64,000 bases of DNA, from NCBI RefSeq assembly GCF_016907735.1, contig NZ_JAFBCP010000001.1:1364001-1428000 (forward strand), read 5' to 3'. The DNA is from Brevibacterium paucivorans. GTDB taxonomy: Bacteria; Actinomycetota; Actinomycetes; Actinomycetales; Brevibacteriaceae. The notes under the pieces are model-generated. The model saw nothing but the letters and a program-made list of their open reading frames with translations, was not told the DNA's origin and did no database searches. This document shows positions 7,065 through 16,112 of the stretch, piece after piece (within the stretch, counting starts at the first letter, position 1; each line of letters begins with the position of its first letter). The translations under genes and the position numbers were made by a program.

Positions 7065-8723
7065 ATGACCCAACTTTTCGTCAACGCGAACATCCACACG
7101 TTCGACCCCGCCAACCCGCACGCCACCGCTATCCTCACGGACGGCGAAACCATCACAGCGGTGGGCGATGCGAAAGATTTGAAGGCGAACACCTCGGGCG
7201 TGGAAACCGTTGACTTAGGCGGCGACACGGTCATTCCCGGCTTTGTGGACGCCCACCTGCACGCGCTCGCCCACGCGGAATCCCTAGCGGAACTCAACGT
7301 TTCTAAAACCACCTCCCTGCCCGAGGCGGTCGAGGCTATCCGCGCATTCGCCGCGATCCTGCCCCAGGGTCAGTGGGTGACCGGCGGACGTTGGGATTAC
7401 AGCAAGTGGGGGCTGCGGCACCAGCCCGATAGGTCGTTGCTGGATGTGGCGTTGCCGGATCGGCCCGTGGCGCTGTGGTCGATCGACTTCCACACGCTGT
7501 GGTGCAACGGGGCGGCCCTACGTGCCGCCGGAATTGACCGCAACACCCCGGACCCGCGCGGTGGAAAAATCGTGCGTGACGAACACGGCGAACCTACCGG
7601 GATTCTGCGCGAAGACGCGGCCACGCTGGTTGAGCGCGTCATTCCGCACCTGCCAGAAGAGACGCTGGGCGAACTCATGCGCAACGCACAAAAGCAGTGG
7701 TTGCAAGAAGGTCTGACCGGGCTGCACGACATCGACGGTGAGTTCTCCAAACGCGCGTGGAACCAGTTGCGCGCAAGCGGTGACCTGAACATGCGCGTAG
7801 TGAAGTACCTGCGCCTGGACGAATACGACTGGGCCAAAGATACTGGGTGGACCACCGGATCGGGTGACGACTGGTACCGCCACGGCGGGCTCAAGCTGTT
7901 TTCTGACGGGGCCCTGGGATCACGATCCAGCTACATGTCCTCCCCATATCCAGCCGAAGGTGAACTGTATGAGACCGGAAGTGACGCCGGGCAGAACTAT
8001 GGCATGCAGATCACCACGGAAAACGTGCTGATTGAGCAGATGCGGGATGCGTACGCTCACGGAATTGTGCCAATCGTCCACGCAATTGGCGACCAAGCGA
8101 ACCATCACGTTCTCAACGCATTCGAGCAGACACAAACCGACCGCCAAGCCGCTGAAAAGCGCTTAGGGTATCCATTGCGCGCCCGGATCGAACACGCGCA
8201 GTTCGTGCAACCACAGGACGTTGCCCGGTTTGCCAAGCTCGACATCATCGCATCTATGCAGCCACGGCACTGTATTTCGGACCTGCACCTGCTCAACGCG
8301 CTGCGCCCAGACCCCAACCTGGCCGCATACGCATGGACCGCGCTCCTGGACGCAGGCGCACACGTGGCCTTCGGTTCCGACGGGCCGGTGGAACCCACCA
8401 CCCCATTCGCGGCGATCTACGCCGCCATGACACGCGCCGACATCGCCGGTGACCCCACCACAACATTCCAAGCCCAGAACCGCATGGGAGCCTACCAAGC
8501 GATCAGGTGCCATACAGCGGGACCGGCGTTCGCCTCGGGCATGGAAACCCGGGCTGGCGCACTCAAGCCGGGCATGAACGCAGACTTCATCGCCATCAAC
8601 CACGACCCCTTAAGTGTGACCGAGTTTGGCGACGACGACGCCCTGTTCGAACACGCAACCGCGATCCGCGACACCGTCGTCAACACCACCGTGGTGGGCG
8701 GTCGCATTCAGTTCCGCAGATGA
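7065..8723 (+). CDS. YtcJ-like metal-dependent amidohydrolase
   Basis: 552 residues from ATG 7065; an in-frame TTG at 7020 was rejected because it lies within a repeat and upstream of the -10. Amidohydrolase family 3 features are visible: metal-binding VIPGFVDAHLHA, GGRWDYSKWG, the lysine-region GGLKLFSDGALGSRSS, HAIGDQANHHVLNAFE, RIEHAQFVQPQDVARF and the final metal aspartate in VAFGSDGPVEPTTPF. Such proteins hydrolyse N-acyl or amide bonds, but substrates of YtcJ-like members are mostly unknown. It is divergently arranged to the siderophore operon and monocistronic, with about 120 bases between its stop and the glycine riboswitch. Confidence 0.87.
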   Translation: MTQLFVNANIHTFDPANPHATAILTDGETITAVGDAKDLKANTSGVETVDLGGDTVIPGFVDAHLHALAHAESLAELNVSKTTSLPEAVEAIRAFAAILPQGQWVTGGRWDYSKWGLRHQPDRSLLDVALPDRPVALWSIDFHTLWCNGAALRAAGIDRNTPDPRGGKIVRDEHGEPTGILREDAATLVERVIPHLPEETLGELMRNAQKQWLQEGLTGLHDIDGEFSKRAWNQLRASGDLNMRVVKYLRLDEYDWAKDTGWTTGSGDDWYRHGGLKLFSDGALGSRSSYMSSPYPAEGELYETGSDAGQNYGMQITTENVLIEQMRDAYAHGIVPIVHAIGDQANHHVLNAFEQTQTDRQAAEKRLGYPLRARIEHAQFVQPQDVARFAKLDIIASMQPRHCISDLHLLNALRPDPNLAAYAWTALLDAGAHVAFGSDGPVEPTTPFAAIYAAMTRADIAGDPTTTFQAQNRMGAYQAIRCHTAGPAFASGMETRAGALKPGMNADFIAINHDPLSVTEFGDDDALFEHATAIRDTVVNTTVVGGRIQFRR

Positions 8724-8845
8724 CGCCCGTTCCGCAGGTGAAGCGCGCGAAACCCCGCACGCGCCAGAACGTGATTAAGATAGACAGCAACTAAGATAAG
8801 TGAACAACTGACAACTGAATAACCCAACTCAATAGCCGTTTTAAC

Positions 8846-8929
8846 GTGCTTGGGGAGAGGCGCACACGCTGCGTCGCCGAAGGGGCAATTCCCTCCCCCG
8901 GAAACTCTCAGGCCAACACACCCAAGCAC
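8846..8929 (+). ncRNA. Glycine riboswitch, single aptamer
   Basis: P1 is formed by GTGCTTGGG (8846-8854) and its exact complement CCCAAGCAC (8921-8929). Inside are GAGAG, the conserved CGCCGAAGGGGCAA block and CTCTCAGGCC, with GAGAG pairing CTCTC. These are the hallmark glycine-aptamer blocks. Only one aptamer is present rather than the common tandem pair. Downstream, AAGCAC at 8966-8971 could compete with the P1 3' strand for GTGCTT, and GATCCACGC / GCGCGGATC (8948-8982) could form a hairpin; both are candidate expression-platform elements. It precedes gcvP, so glycine probably induces the cleavage system. Confidence 0.9.
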
Positions 8930-9035
8930 AAAGGCATTCTGAAGCCCGATCCACGCCAGTCATCGAAGCACGTGCGCGGATCAGGTGACAGAGCGGGGAG
9001 GAAACCGATGTAATCGTTCCTACGTGAGGACTCAT

Positions 9036-12008
9036 ATGACCACCGGTTCCCACCAACCTGCAACATCGATGGCCGTCACTTCCGCCGTAACAGGGGATGC
9101 ACCTCGGCCATTTTCTGACCGCCACATTGGCGCCCGTGCCCACGAAACCCAGCAGATGCTCGACGCGATTGGCGTGGACACGCTCGAAGATCTGGTTCGT
9201 CAGGCGTTGCCACAAAACGTTCAGTTCGAAGGCGAACTTGATCTGCAACAGGGTCTGGATGAGCACGTGGTTCTGGAGCAGTTGCGGGAAATCGCGGGCA
9301 AGAACCAGATGCGTGTGCAGATGATTGGTCAGGGGTACTACGACACCATCACCCCAGCCGTTATTCGCCGCAACGTTGCCGAAAACCCAGCCTGGTACAC
9401 CGCATACACCCCGTACCAGGCTGAGATCTCCCAGGGTCGTCTGGAAGCGCTCATGAACTTCCAGCAGGTCGTCATCGACATGACTGGTCTGCCCATCGCC
9501 AACGCTTCGCTCCTGGACGAAGCCACCGCAACCGCAGAAGCTGTTTTGCTCATGCGCCGGGCCAACAAGAAGGGCTCCACGGTTGTTCTGGACTCCGAAC
9601 TGCACCCGCAGGTCATCTCGGTTGTGCGCACCCGTGCGCATGCCATGGACTTCCAGGTGCAGGTCGCTGACCTGTCCCAGGGGCTGGTGGGTGACGACGT
9701 GTTTGGCATCGTGTGCGCCCAGGTGGGTACCTCGGGTGAAATCCGGAACTTCGACGACGCTGTGCGGGGTGCCAAGGAACGCAACGCGTTGGTGGTGTTC
9801 GCGACCGACCTTCTGGCTCTCACCCTCATGAAGTCGCCTGGTGAGCAGGGCGCCGACATCGCCGTTGGGTCCGCCCAGCGCCTGGGTGTGCCGCTGTTCT
9901 TTGGTGGGCCGCACGCCGGTTTCCTATCAGTCACCAGCAAGCTGCGCCGTCAGCTGCCAGGTCGTCTGGTTGGTGTGTCAACCGACCCTGAAGGCAAGGC
10001 CGCTTACCGCCTCGCCCTGCAGACGCGCGAACAGCACATTCGCCGCGAAAAGGCCACCTCGAACATCACCACCGCGCAGGCTCTGCTCGCTGACATGGCC
10101 GGGTTCTACGCGGTCTACCATGGGCCGGCCGGGCTGACGCGCATTGCCAGCCGCATTCACCGTTTGGCGCACGCGTTCGCACAGTGCGCGGCAAGTATTT
10201 CCGGCGCCGAGGTGGTAACAAGTACGTTCTTTGACACCGTGACGCTCAAGGTTGCAGACGCCGCGGCCGCTGTCGCAGCCGCGGATGAAGCAGGCATCAA
10301 CATCCGCCACATCGACGCCACTCACGTGGGTGTGTCATTTGGTGAGTCACACGACGTGGCTGTGGCAAACACCCTGCTTGAAGCACTGGGTGCCAGCGAA
10401 TCCATTGACGCTGACGAGTTCGACAAGGCCGGCGAAGGAACGTTCGGGCCGGGGCACGTGGCAGCGCCGCAGTTGCCGGAAAACCTGGTGCGCACCTCGG
10501 AGTTCCTCACCCACCCAACCTTCAACTCCTACGGCTCCGAATCCGACATGATGCGCTACATGCGCGAACTCGCCGACCGCGACCTGGCGCTGGACCGCAC
10601 CATGATTCCGCTAGGTTCATGCACCATGAAGCTCAACGCGGCAGTCGAGATGGAACCCATCACGTGGCCGGAATTCGCGTCCATCCACCCGTTCGCACCA
10701 GCCCAGCAGACTCAAGGCTGGACCCAGTTGCTCACGGAACTGGAAGAGATGCTGGCCGAAATCACCGGGTACGACAAAGTATCCCTGCAGCCCAACGCGG
10801 GATCACAGGGTGAGCTTGCGGGTCTGCTTGCGTTCAAGGCGTACCACGAAGCAAACGGGCAGTCACAGCGCGACAAGATCCTCATTCCGGCTTCTGCTCA
10901 CGGAACCAACGCGAGCTCCGGTGCGTTGGCTGGGTTCGACGTGGTGACGGTTGCGTCCGCTGAAGACGGGTCGATCGACGTGGAAGACTTGGGCGCCAAG
11001 ATCGCTGAACACGGTGACCGGGTCGCCGGAATCATGATCACCTACCCTTCCACCCACGGGGTTTTCGAAGCTGACGTGCGCAAAGTGTGCGACATGGTTC
11101 ACGAAGCCGGTGGCCAGGTCTACATCGACGGGGCGAACCTCAACGCCACGATCGGTTGGGCCAAGCTGGGTCAGATCGGCGGGGATGCTTCGCACTTGAA
11201 CCTGCACAAGACCTTCGCTATCCCACACGGTGGCGGTGGCCCCGGTGTTGGGCCTATCGCGGTAGGTGCTCACCTGGCCGAATACCTTCCAGGCAACCCA
11301 CTGGACGAACAGTACGTGGACGGAAGCAACGCGGACGGACTGCCTGTCTCCGGTGCCTTCCAGGGCTCGGCTGGTGTGACCCCGATTTCCTGGGCATACA
11401 TCAAGCTCATGGGGCAGCAGGGACTGCGCGTAGCAACCGAGCACTCACTGCTCACCGCCAACTACGTGTCTCGTGAACTGCAGGACTACTTCCCAACCCT
11501 GTACACCGGTAACACCGGGTACGTGGCACACGAATGCATTCTGGACTTGAAAGAGATCACCGCTCAGTACGGGGTGACCGCTGAAGACCTGTGCAAGCGC
11601 CTCATGGACTTTGGGTTCCACGCACCAACCTTGGCGTTCCCCGTTGCGGGAACCGTGATGTTCGAACCAACCGAATCCGAATCTAAGACCGAACTGGACC
11701 GCTTCATTGTTGCGATGAAGAAGATCCACCAAGAGATCACGGCGATTGGTTCTGATTACAGCTACGAAGAGTCGCCTCTGGCACACGCCCCACACACTGC
11801 AACCGTGGTGTTGGGCGAAGAGTGGGACCGCAAGTACAGCCGTGAGCAGGCCGTGTACCCAGTGTCCAGCCTCAAACGCAACAAGTACTTCCCACCTGTG
11901 GGACGTATCAACAACGCGATGGGTGACCGCAAGCTGGTGCCGTTCTGCCCGCCACTCGAAGCGTTCGACGTCGATGCGAACTTCGACCTCGTCGCAATCT
12001 CGATCTAA
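9036..12008 (+). CDS. gcvP: Glycine dehydrogenase (P-protein), single chain
   Basis: 990 residues from ATG 9036, preceded by GTGAGGA six bases away; a longer in-frame start at 8985 lies inside the leader. It is the fused type with an N-terminal half (RHIGARAHETQQML) and a C-terminal catalytic half. The PLP lysine sits in HLNLHKTFAIPHGGGGPGVGP, and SAHGTNASSG and GCTMKLNA-like (IPLGSCTMKLNAAVEM) motifs are present. It decarboxylates glycine and transfers the aminomethyl group to lipoyl-GcvH. It is the first gene of gcvPTH, with gcvT starting 27 bases after its stop, and is placed under the glycine riboswitch. Confidence 0.98.
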   Translation: MTTGSHQPATSMAVTSAVTGDAPRPFSDRHIGARAHETQQMLDAIGVDTLEDLVRQALPQNVQFEGELDLQQGLDEHVVLEQLREIAGKNQMRVQMIGQGYYDTITPAVIRRNVAENPAWYTAYTPYQAEISQGRLEALMNFQQVVIDMTGLPIANASLLDEATATAEAVLLMRRANKKGSTVVLDSELHPQVISVVRTRAHAMDFQVQVADLSQGLVGDDVFGIVCAQVGTSGEIRNFDDAVRGAKERNALVVFATDLLALTLMKSPGEQGADIAVGSAQRLGVPLFFGGPHAGFLSVTSKLRRQLPGRLVGVSTDPEGKAAYRLALQTREQHIRREKATSNITTAQALLADMAGFYAVYHGPAGLTRIASRIHRLAHAFAQCAASISGAEVVTSTFFDTVTLKVADAAAAVAAADEAGINIRHIDATHVGVSFGESHDVAVANTLLEALGASESIDADEFDKAGEGTFGPGHVAAPQLPENLVRTSEFLTHPTFNSYGSESDMMRYMRELADRDLALDRTMIPLGSCTMKLNAAVEMEPITWPEFASIHPFAPAQQTQGWTQLLTELEEMLAEITGYDKVSLQPNAGSQGELAGLLAFKAYHEANGQSQRDKILIPASAHGTNASSGALAGFDVVTVASAEDGSIDVEDLGAKIAEHGDRVAGIMITYPSTHGVFEADVRKVCDMVHEAGGQVYIDGANLNATIGWAKLGQIGGDASHLNLHKTFAIPHGGGGPGVGPIAVGAHLAEYLPGNPLDEQYVDGSNADGLPVSGAFQGSAGVTPISWAYIKLMGQQGLRVATEHSLLTANYVSRELQDYFPTLYTGNTGYVAHECILDLKEITAQYGVTAEDLCKRLMDFGFHAPTLAFPVAGTVMFEPTESESKTELDRFIVAMKKIHQEITAIGSDYSYEESPLAHAPHTATVVLGEEWDRKYSREQAVYPVSSLKRNKYFPPVGRINNAMGDRKLVPFCPPLEAFDVDANFDLVAISI

Positions 12009-12035
12009 TCAACCTCACACTCAAAGGAGTCGACG

Positions 12036-13172
12036 ATGACCAAACACACTCCGCTGTATGACATCCATGAAAAGCTGGGCGCTTCGTTCACCGACTTTGG
12101 TGGCTGGGAGATGCCACTGAAGTACCAGAACGAACTGGACGAACACCGCGCAGTGCGTGGCACCGCCGGTCTGTTCGACCTCTCCCACATGGGAGAAGTC
12201 CGCGTGAAAGGTGCCCAGGCTGGGGACTACCTGGACTACGCGATGTTGTCCAAGTACTCCTCCATGAAAGTGGGCAAGGCTAAGTACGGTCTGCTCATTG
12301 ATGAAAACGGGCACCTGATGGACGACCTCATCACGTACCGTCTGGCAGAAGACGAATACCTGATCGTGCCCAACGCGTCGAACACCCCGGCTGACGTGGA
12401 AGCGTTCACGAAGCGAGTAGATGCGTTCCTGGCCGCTAACCCCGGTGCCGACGTCACGGTAACCGACGAATCGGCCGACACCGCATTGATCGCAGTGCAG
12501 GGGCCCGCTTCTGAAGACATTCTGCTGTCCACGCAGGACTCCGACGAAGCCCGCAACGCCATCAAGGAACTGGCCTACTACGCATGGGCACCACTGAAGG
12601 TAGGTGGCCTGGACATTCTGTTGGCCCGCACCGGGTACACCGGCGAAGACGGATTCGAACTGTACCTGCCCAACGCAGGCGCAGAAGAGCTGTGGAATGT
12701 GCTGACCGAGGTCGACGCAACGTTCGATCTGGTGCCAGCCGGCCTGGCTGCGCGCGACTCACTACGCCTGGAAGCCGGAATGCCACTGTTCGGCAACGAA
12801 CTCACCAACGACATCACCCCAGTCGAAGCAGGCATGGGTGGCATGGTCGCAGGTGCGCTGAAGAACAAGACAGAATTCGTAGGACGCGAAGCACTCGAGA
12901 AGCTGGACACGTCGAAGGTCAGTCGCACCCTGGTTGGCCTTAGCTCGTCCGGCCGTCGCGCCGCCCGCAGCGGTGCCGAAATCAAAGCTGGCGAAAAGAC
13001 GGTAGGGACGGTCACCTCGGGACAGCCTTCCCCCACCCTGGGACACCCCATTGCCCTTGCATACGTGGACGTGGACCAGGCAGAAGCGGGAACCGAACTG
13101 GAAGCCGACATCCGCGGCAAGCGCTACCCCTTCACCGTGGTAGAAACCCCGTTCTACCGTCGCGAATCCTGA
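12036..13172 (+). CDS. gcvT: Glycine cleavage system T-protein (aminomethyltransferase)
   Basis: 378 residues; AAAGGAG lies seven bases before the ATG. The folate-binding and catalytic pattern is clear: FTDFGGWEMPLKY, GLFDLSHMGEVRV, ARTGYTGEDGFELYLPN and AGLAARDSLRLEAGMPLFGNELT (the R-D/S-L-R-L-E-A-G-x-x-L-x-G block), with a C-terminal GHPIALAYVD barrel domain. It moves the methylene group from aminomethyl-GcvH to tetrahydrofolate and releases ammonia. It acts in the cytoplasm as part of the P-H-T-L system; the L-protein gene is not in the window. About 100 bases separate it from gcvH. Confidence 0.97.
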   Translation: MTKHTPLYDIHEKLGASFTDFGGWEMPLKYQNELDEHRAVRGTAGLFDLSHMGEVRVKGAQAGDYLDYAMLSKYSSMKVGKAKYGLLIDENGHLMDDLITYRLAEDEYLIVPNASNTPADVEAFTKRVDAFLAANPGADVTVTDESADTALIAVQGPASEDILLSTQDSDEARNAIKELAYYAWAPLKVGGLDILLARTGYTGEDGFELYLPNAGAEELWNVLTEVDATFDLVPAGLAARDSLRLEAGMPLFGNELTNDITPVEAGMGGMVAGALKNKTEFVGREALEKLDTSKVSRTLVGLSSSGRRAARSGAEIKAGEKTVGTVTSGQPSPTLGHPIALAYVDVDQAEAGTELEADIRGKRYPFTVVETPFYRRES

Positions 13173-13273
13173 CCCGAAAAGTTAGAACTTTTTGCACTGA
13201 ACAACCCATACATGAGGCACACTTGAAGTGATGCCCATCGTGCCCCAGCTCGGGCACCACGAAAGGAACACAC

Positions 13274-13663
13274 ATGGTTAACCTTCCAAAAGAACTGTCC
13301 TACTCCGCAGACCACGAATGGGTCAACGCAGCTCCTGACGCAATCGCTGGGGCGACCGTGCGCGTTGGTATTACCGAAGTCGCATCGGATGCGCTTGGTG
13401 AGGTCGTATTCGTAGACGCACCCCAGGTTGGTGACAGCATCACCGCTGGTGAAGCGTGTGGTGAAATCGAATCGACCAAGTCGGTGTCCGACCTCATCTC
13501 ACCAGTTTCCGGTGAAGTTGTAGCCGTCAACGAAGCACTCGAAGACAACCCAACCCTGGTAAACGACGACACCTACGGTGAAGGCTGGATCTTCGAAGTC
13601 GCCGCAACTGAAGCCGGCGAACTCATGGACGCAGCCGCATACGCAGAACAGAACAAGCTCTAA
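13274..13663 (+). CDS. gcvH: Glycine cleavage system H-protein
   Basis: 129 residues, the usual size. The lipoyl-attachment lysine lies in GEIESTKSVSDLISP (family ES-x-K-x-VSD), between GEVVFVDAPQVGDSI and the GEGWIFEV strand. It carries the aminomethyl group between GcvP and GcvT and is reduced by the L-protein. AAAGGA precedes the ATG. A strong hairpin with a T-run follows the stop at once, so the gcv operon ends here. Lipoate attachment enzymes are not encoded in the window. Confidence 0.97.
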   Translation: MVNLPKELSYSADHEWVNAAPDAIAGATVRVGITEVASDALGEVVFVDAPQVGDSITAGEACGEIESTKSVSDLISPVSGEVVAVNEALEDNPTLVNDDTYGEGWIFEVAATEAGELMDAAAYAEQNKL

Positions 13664-13672
13664 AACGTTCAC

Positions 13673-13717
13673 AGGGGGTGCGAGACTCGCTCACGCAGAG
13701 TCCCGTACCCCCTTTTT
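13673..13717 (+). terminator. Intrinsic terminator after gcvH
   Basis: AGGGGGT and GAGACTC on the left pair with GAGTC and ACCCCCT on the right, followed by TTTTT. It starts ten bases after the gcvH stop and ends before the serine ammonia-lyase gene. Confidence 0.8.
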
Positions 13718-13774
13718 GGTGCTTGTTTTGAGAGTTCGGCGTGGAACCGTCGAGGTGGAACAGGGAGGACAACG

Positions 13775-15304
13775 ATGCCAGTAAGTGTTTTCGAACTTTT
13801 CTCAGTAGGAGTGGGGCCATCGTCGTCACACACGGTAGGGCCCATGCGTGCCGCAGCCAGTTTTGTTGAGCTGGTGGGGGAACGGGTAGACGAGCTCGCC
13901 TCTGTGCGTGTGGACGTGTTCGGGTCCCTGGCGGCAACAGGGCGTGGCCACGGCACATTCGACGCGATCCTGCTGGGACTCGAAGGGTGTAAGCCCGAAG
14001 AAGTCGAAGCCAACGACATGGACCAGCGCAAAGCGCGCATGGCCCAGACGGGTGCCGTCCGCTTTGGCGACGTGCGCGACATCAAACTCACTGAAGACGA
14101 CATGGTGAAACGGCCACTCACCGTGCTCGAACGTCACACCAACGCCATGACGCTCACCGCGTTCGACGCCGCTGGAGAAGAACTAGCGAAGGAAACGTAT
14201 TACTCCGTTGGTGGCGGGTTCGTGGTCGCAGAGTCCGACGAAAACGAACCCATTGGTGGTGAACTCCACACCCCCGACGTCATCCACGAAACCCACGACC
14301 ACATCGCTGGAACCACCGTCCTCGGTGAGGACCTGTCCCAGCTTCCAGAAGAAGATGCGGCTACTGAACCCACCAACGCGGAAGCCGGGGGTGCCGGGTC
14401 AGAGGGAACGACCTCGGCGCCGGTATACGAATACACTTCCGCAGCCGACCTTCTGCGCATTTCTAAGGAAAACAACCTGGCGCTGTGGGAGATCGTGATG
14501 GCCAACGAGCTTCAAGAGCGCACAGAGGAGGAGATCCGCGAAGGGCTGCTCCACATTTACTCCGTGATGGACGAATGTGCGATGTCGTCGCTGGACCGCA
14601 CCGGGTACCTGCCGGGCGGGCTGAAGGTGAAGCGGCGCGCCCACGACTGGTTCCTGCGGTTGAAAGCCGAGGACCCCAACAACGACCCCAAGTTCTACCA
14701 GGAGTGGGTCAACCTGATCGCGTTGGCGGTGAACGAGGAGAACGCGTCCGGCGGGCGGGTCGTGACTGCGCCCACCAACGGGGCTGCCGGGATCATCCCT
14801 GCGGTGATGTACTACGCGCTGCACTTTGTGGACCGGGTCGTGGACGCTGGGCCGCAGGGGCGCGCGGACGCGATCGTGGAGTTCCTGCTGACCGCGGCCG
14901 CAATTGGCGGGTTGTACAAGGAAAAGGCTTCGATTTCTGGCGCCGAGGTGGGATGCCAGGGTGAGGTAGGTTCGGCTTCGTCGATGGCGGCTGGGGCGTT
15001 GGCACAGGTCATGGGCGGGACCCCTGAACAGGTGGAAAACGCGGCCGAGATCGCCATGGAGCACAACCTGGGGCTCACATGCGACCCGATCGCCGGCCTG
15101 GTACAGGTGCCTTGTATTGAACGCAACGCAATTGCTGCCGGCAAGGCCATTAACGCGGCCAAGATGGCGCTGTGGGGCGACGGGACGCACCGGGTGAGCC
15201 TCGACGAAGTGATCGAAACCATGCGGTCCACCGGTGAAGACATGAGCCACAAGTACAAAGAAACCGCGATGGGTGGTCTGGCGGTCAACGTCGTCGAGTG
15301 CTGA
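13775..15304 (+). CDS. sdaA: L-serine ammonia-lyase, iron-sulfur dependent
   Basis: 509 residues from ATG 13775, behind AGGGAGGA. The beta domain ([27 protein letters not shown], the SSSHT-GPM serine-binding motif) fills the first half and the alpha domain the second. The cysteines expected to hold the [4Fe-4S] cluster are in [18 protein letters not shown] and QVPCIERNA. It deaminates L-serine to pyruvate. The protein is about 50 residues longer than usual because of an acidic, low-complexity insert around residues 180-217 ([17 protein letters not shown]) at the domain junction. Its place right after gcvPTH suggests combined glycine-serine catabolism. The stop overlaps the next start by one base (TGATG). 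Confidence 0.95.
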   Translation: MPVSVFELFSVGVGPSSSHTVGPMRAAASFVELVGERVDELASVRVDVFGSLAATGRGHGTFDAILLGLEGCKPEEVEANDMDQRKARMAQTGAVRFGDVRDIKLTEDDMVKRPLTVLERHTNAMTLTAFDAAGEELAKETYYSVGGGFVVAESDENEPIGGELHTPDVIHETHDHIAGTTVLGEDLSQLPEEDAATEPTNAEAGGAGSEGTTSAPVYEYTSAADLLRISKENNLALWEIVMANELQERTEEEIREGLLHIYSVMDECAMSSLDRTGYLPGGLKVKRRAHDWFLRLKAEDPNNDPKFYQEWVNLIALAVNEENASGGRVVTAPTNGAAGIIPAVMYYALHFVDRVVDAGPQGRADAIVEFLLTAAAIGGLYKEKASISGAEVGCQGEVGSASSMAAGALAQVMGGTPEQVENAAEIAMEHNLGLTCDPIAGLVQVPCIERNAIAAGKAINAAKMALWGDGTHRVSLDEVIETMRSTGEDMSHKYKETAMGGLAVNVVEC

Positions 15305-15945
15305 TGGACGCGGGTGGTCCTGTGGGGAGCCGGCCGGACGGGCCGGTGGGCGCGTGCGATTGGCTCAGCCCTGACGCGCGTGCCAGTGCGCGTTTGTTGC
15401 TCGGGTGCTTTTTGGCCACCCCAGATGTGACGGTCCGGATCACCGAGGTCGAAGCGTACGCGGGCACCGACGATCCCGCGTCTCACGCGTACAAGGGCCA
15501 GACTGCGCGTAACGCTGTCATGTTTGGGCCTGCGGGGCACTTGTACACGTACACCATGCATGGGCACACGTGTTGCAATGTGGTGTGTTCCCCCGCTGGT
15601 GTGGCGCAGGCGGTGTTGATTCGGGCCGGTGAGGTGGTTGACGGGGCCGAGGTGGCTTACAGTCGGCGCCGGCCTGGAGTGAGTGCTACGCACCTTGCGC
15701 GGGGGCCGGGAAACTTGACCCGCGCGCTGGGTGTGACCATGGATCACTCTGGGGTTGATTTGTGTGATCGTGGCTCTGAGGTGAGGCTTGTGCGTGGCGA
15801 GTTGCGCGCAGGTGAGTTGGTGGCTGTGGGGCCGCGTGTGGGAGTGAGCCAAGCGGCCGATGACCCTATGCGTTTCTGGATTGAGGGTGATCCAACGGTT
15901 TCGGCGTATCGGCGCTCGCCCCGGGCGCCTAAACCTTCGCGTTGA
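15304..15945 (+). CDS. 3-methyladenine DNA glycosylase (AAG/MPG family)
   Basis: 213 residues from ATG 15304, overlapping the sdaA stop as TGATG; an upstream GTG at 15298 is possible. Family blocks are LLGCFLATPDVTVRITEVEAYAGTDDPASHAYKGQTARNAVMFGPAGHLYTYTMHGHTCCNVVC, which holds the catalytic glutamate (TEVEAY) and the base-intercalating tyrosine region, and ARGPGNLTRALGVTMDHSGVDL. It removes alkylated purines from DNA. The partner genes give no repair context, so the coupling to sdaA looks incidental. A T-rich hairpin follows. Confidence 0.93.
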   Translation: MDAGGPVGSRPDGPVGACDWLSPDARASARLLLGCFLATPDVTVRITEVEAYAGTDDPASHAYKGQTARNAVMFGPAGHLYTYTMHGHTCCNVVCSPAGVAQAVLIRAGEVVDGAEVAYSRRRPGVSATHLARGPGNLTRALGVTMDHSGVDLCDRGSEVRLVRGELRAGELVAVGPRVGVSQAADDPMRFWIEGDPTVSAYRRSPRAPKPSR

Positions 15946-15957
15946 ACAGGTGTGCGA

Positions 15958-16013
15958 GGGCGTTTACTCTACACTCCTCGAAGTAGTCTGTAGAGTAAAC
16001 ACCCTTTTTGTTC
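15958..16013 (+). terminator. Terminator hairpin after the DNA glycosylase gene
   Basis: GTTTACTCTACA (15963-15974) is perfectly complementary to TGTAGAGTAAAC (15989-16000), with GGGC/ACCC extending the stem, then CCTTTTTG. It runs directly into dispersed repeat copy 1. Confidence 0.7.
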
Positions 16014-16092
16014 GTTTTGTTCACGTTTTTGGCCCAAAATCGGCGAGTTACCCACCACCCCTGAGAGGAAACAACTGACTTGTGGTGGGTAA
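15999..16092. repeat. Dispersed intergenic repeat, copy 1
   Basis: About 94 bases, closely matching the reverse complement of 31378-31472. The conserved core starts ACACCCTTTTTGTTCG, continues through a GCCCAAAATCG block, and ends ACTTGTGGTG. It contains an inverted repeat TTACCCACCAC (16048-16058) / GTGGTGGGTAA (16082-16092). No ORF is present. It may be a relic of a mobile-element end. Confidence 0.75.
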
Positions 16093-16112
16093 TTGGGTGG
16101 GGGCAGCCCCAC

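Noticed and set aside
8930..8990. A second glycine aptamer
   Set aside because: GACAGAGCGGGG recalls the aptamer end, but the CCGAAGG and CTCAGGC blocks are missing.
8841..9914. A 357-codon minus-strand frame over the riboswitch and gcvP
   Set aside because: It runs antisense through a conserved riboswitch and gcvP; no family features.
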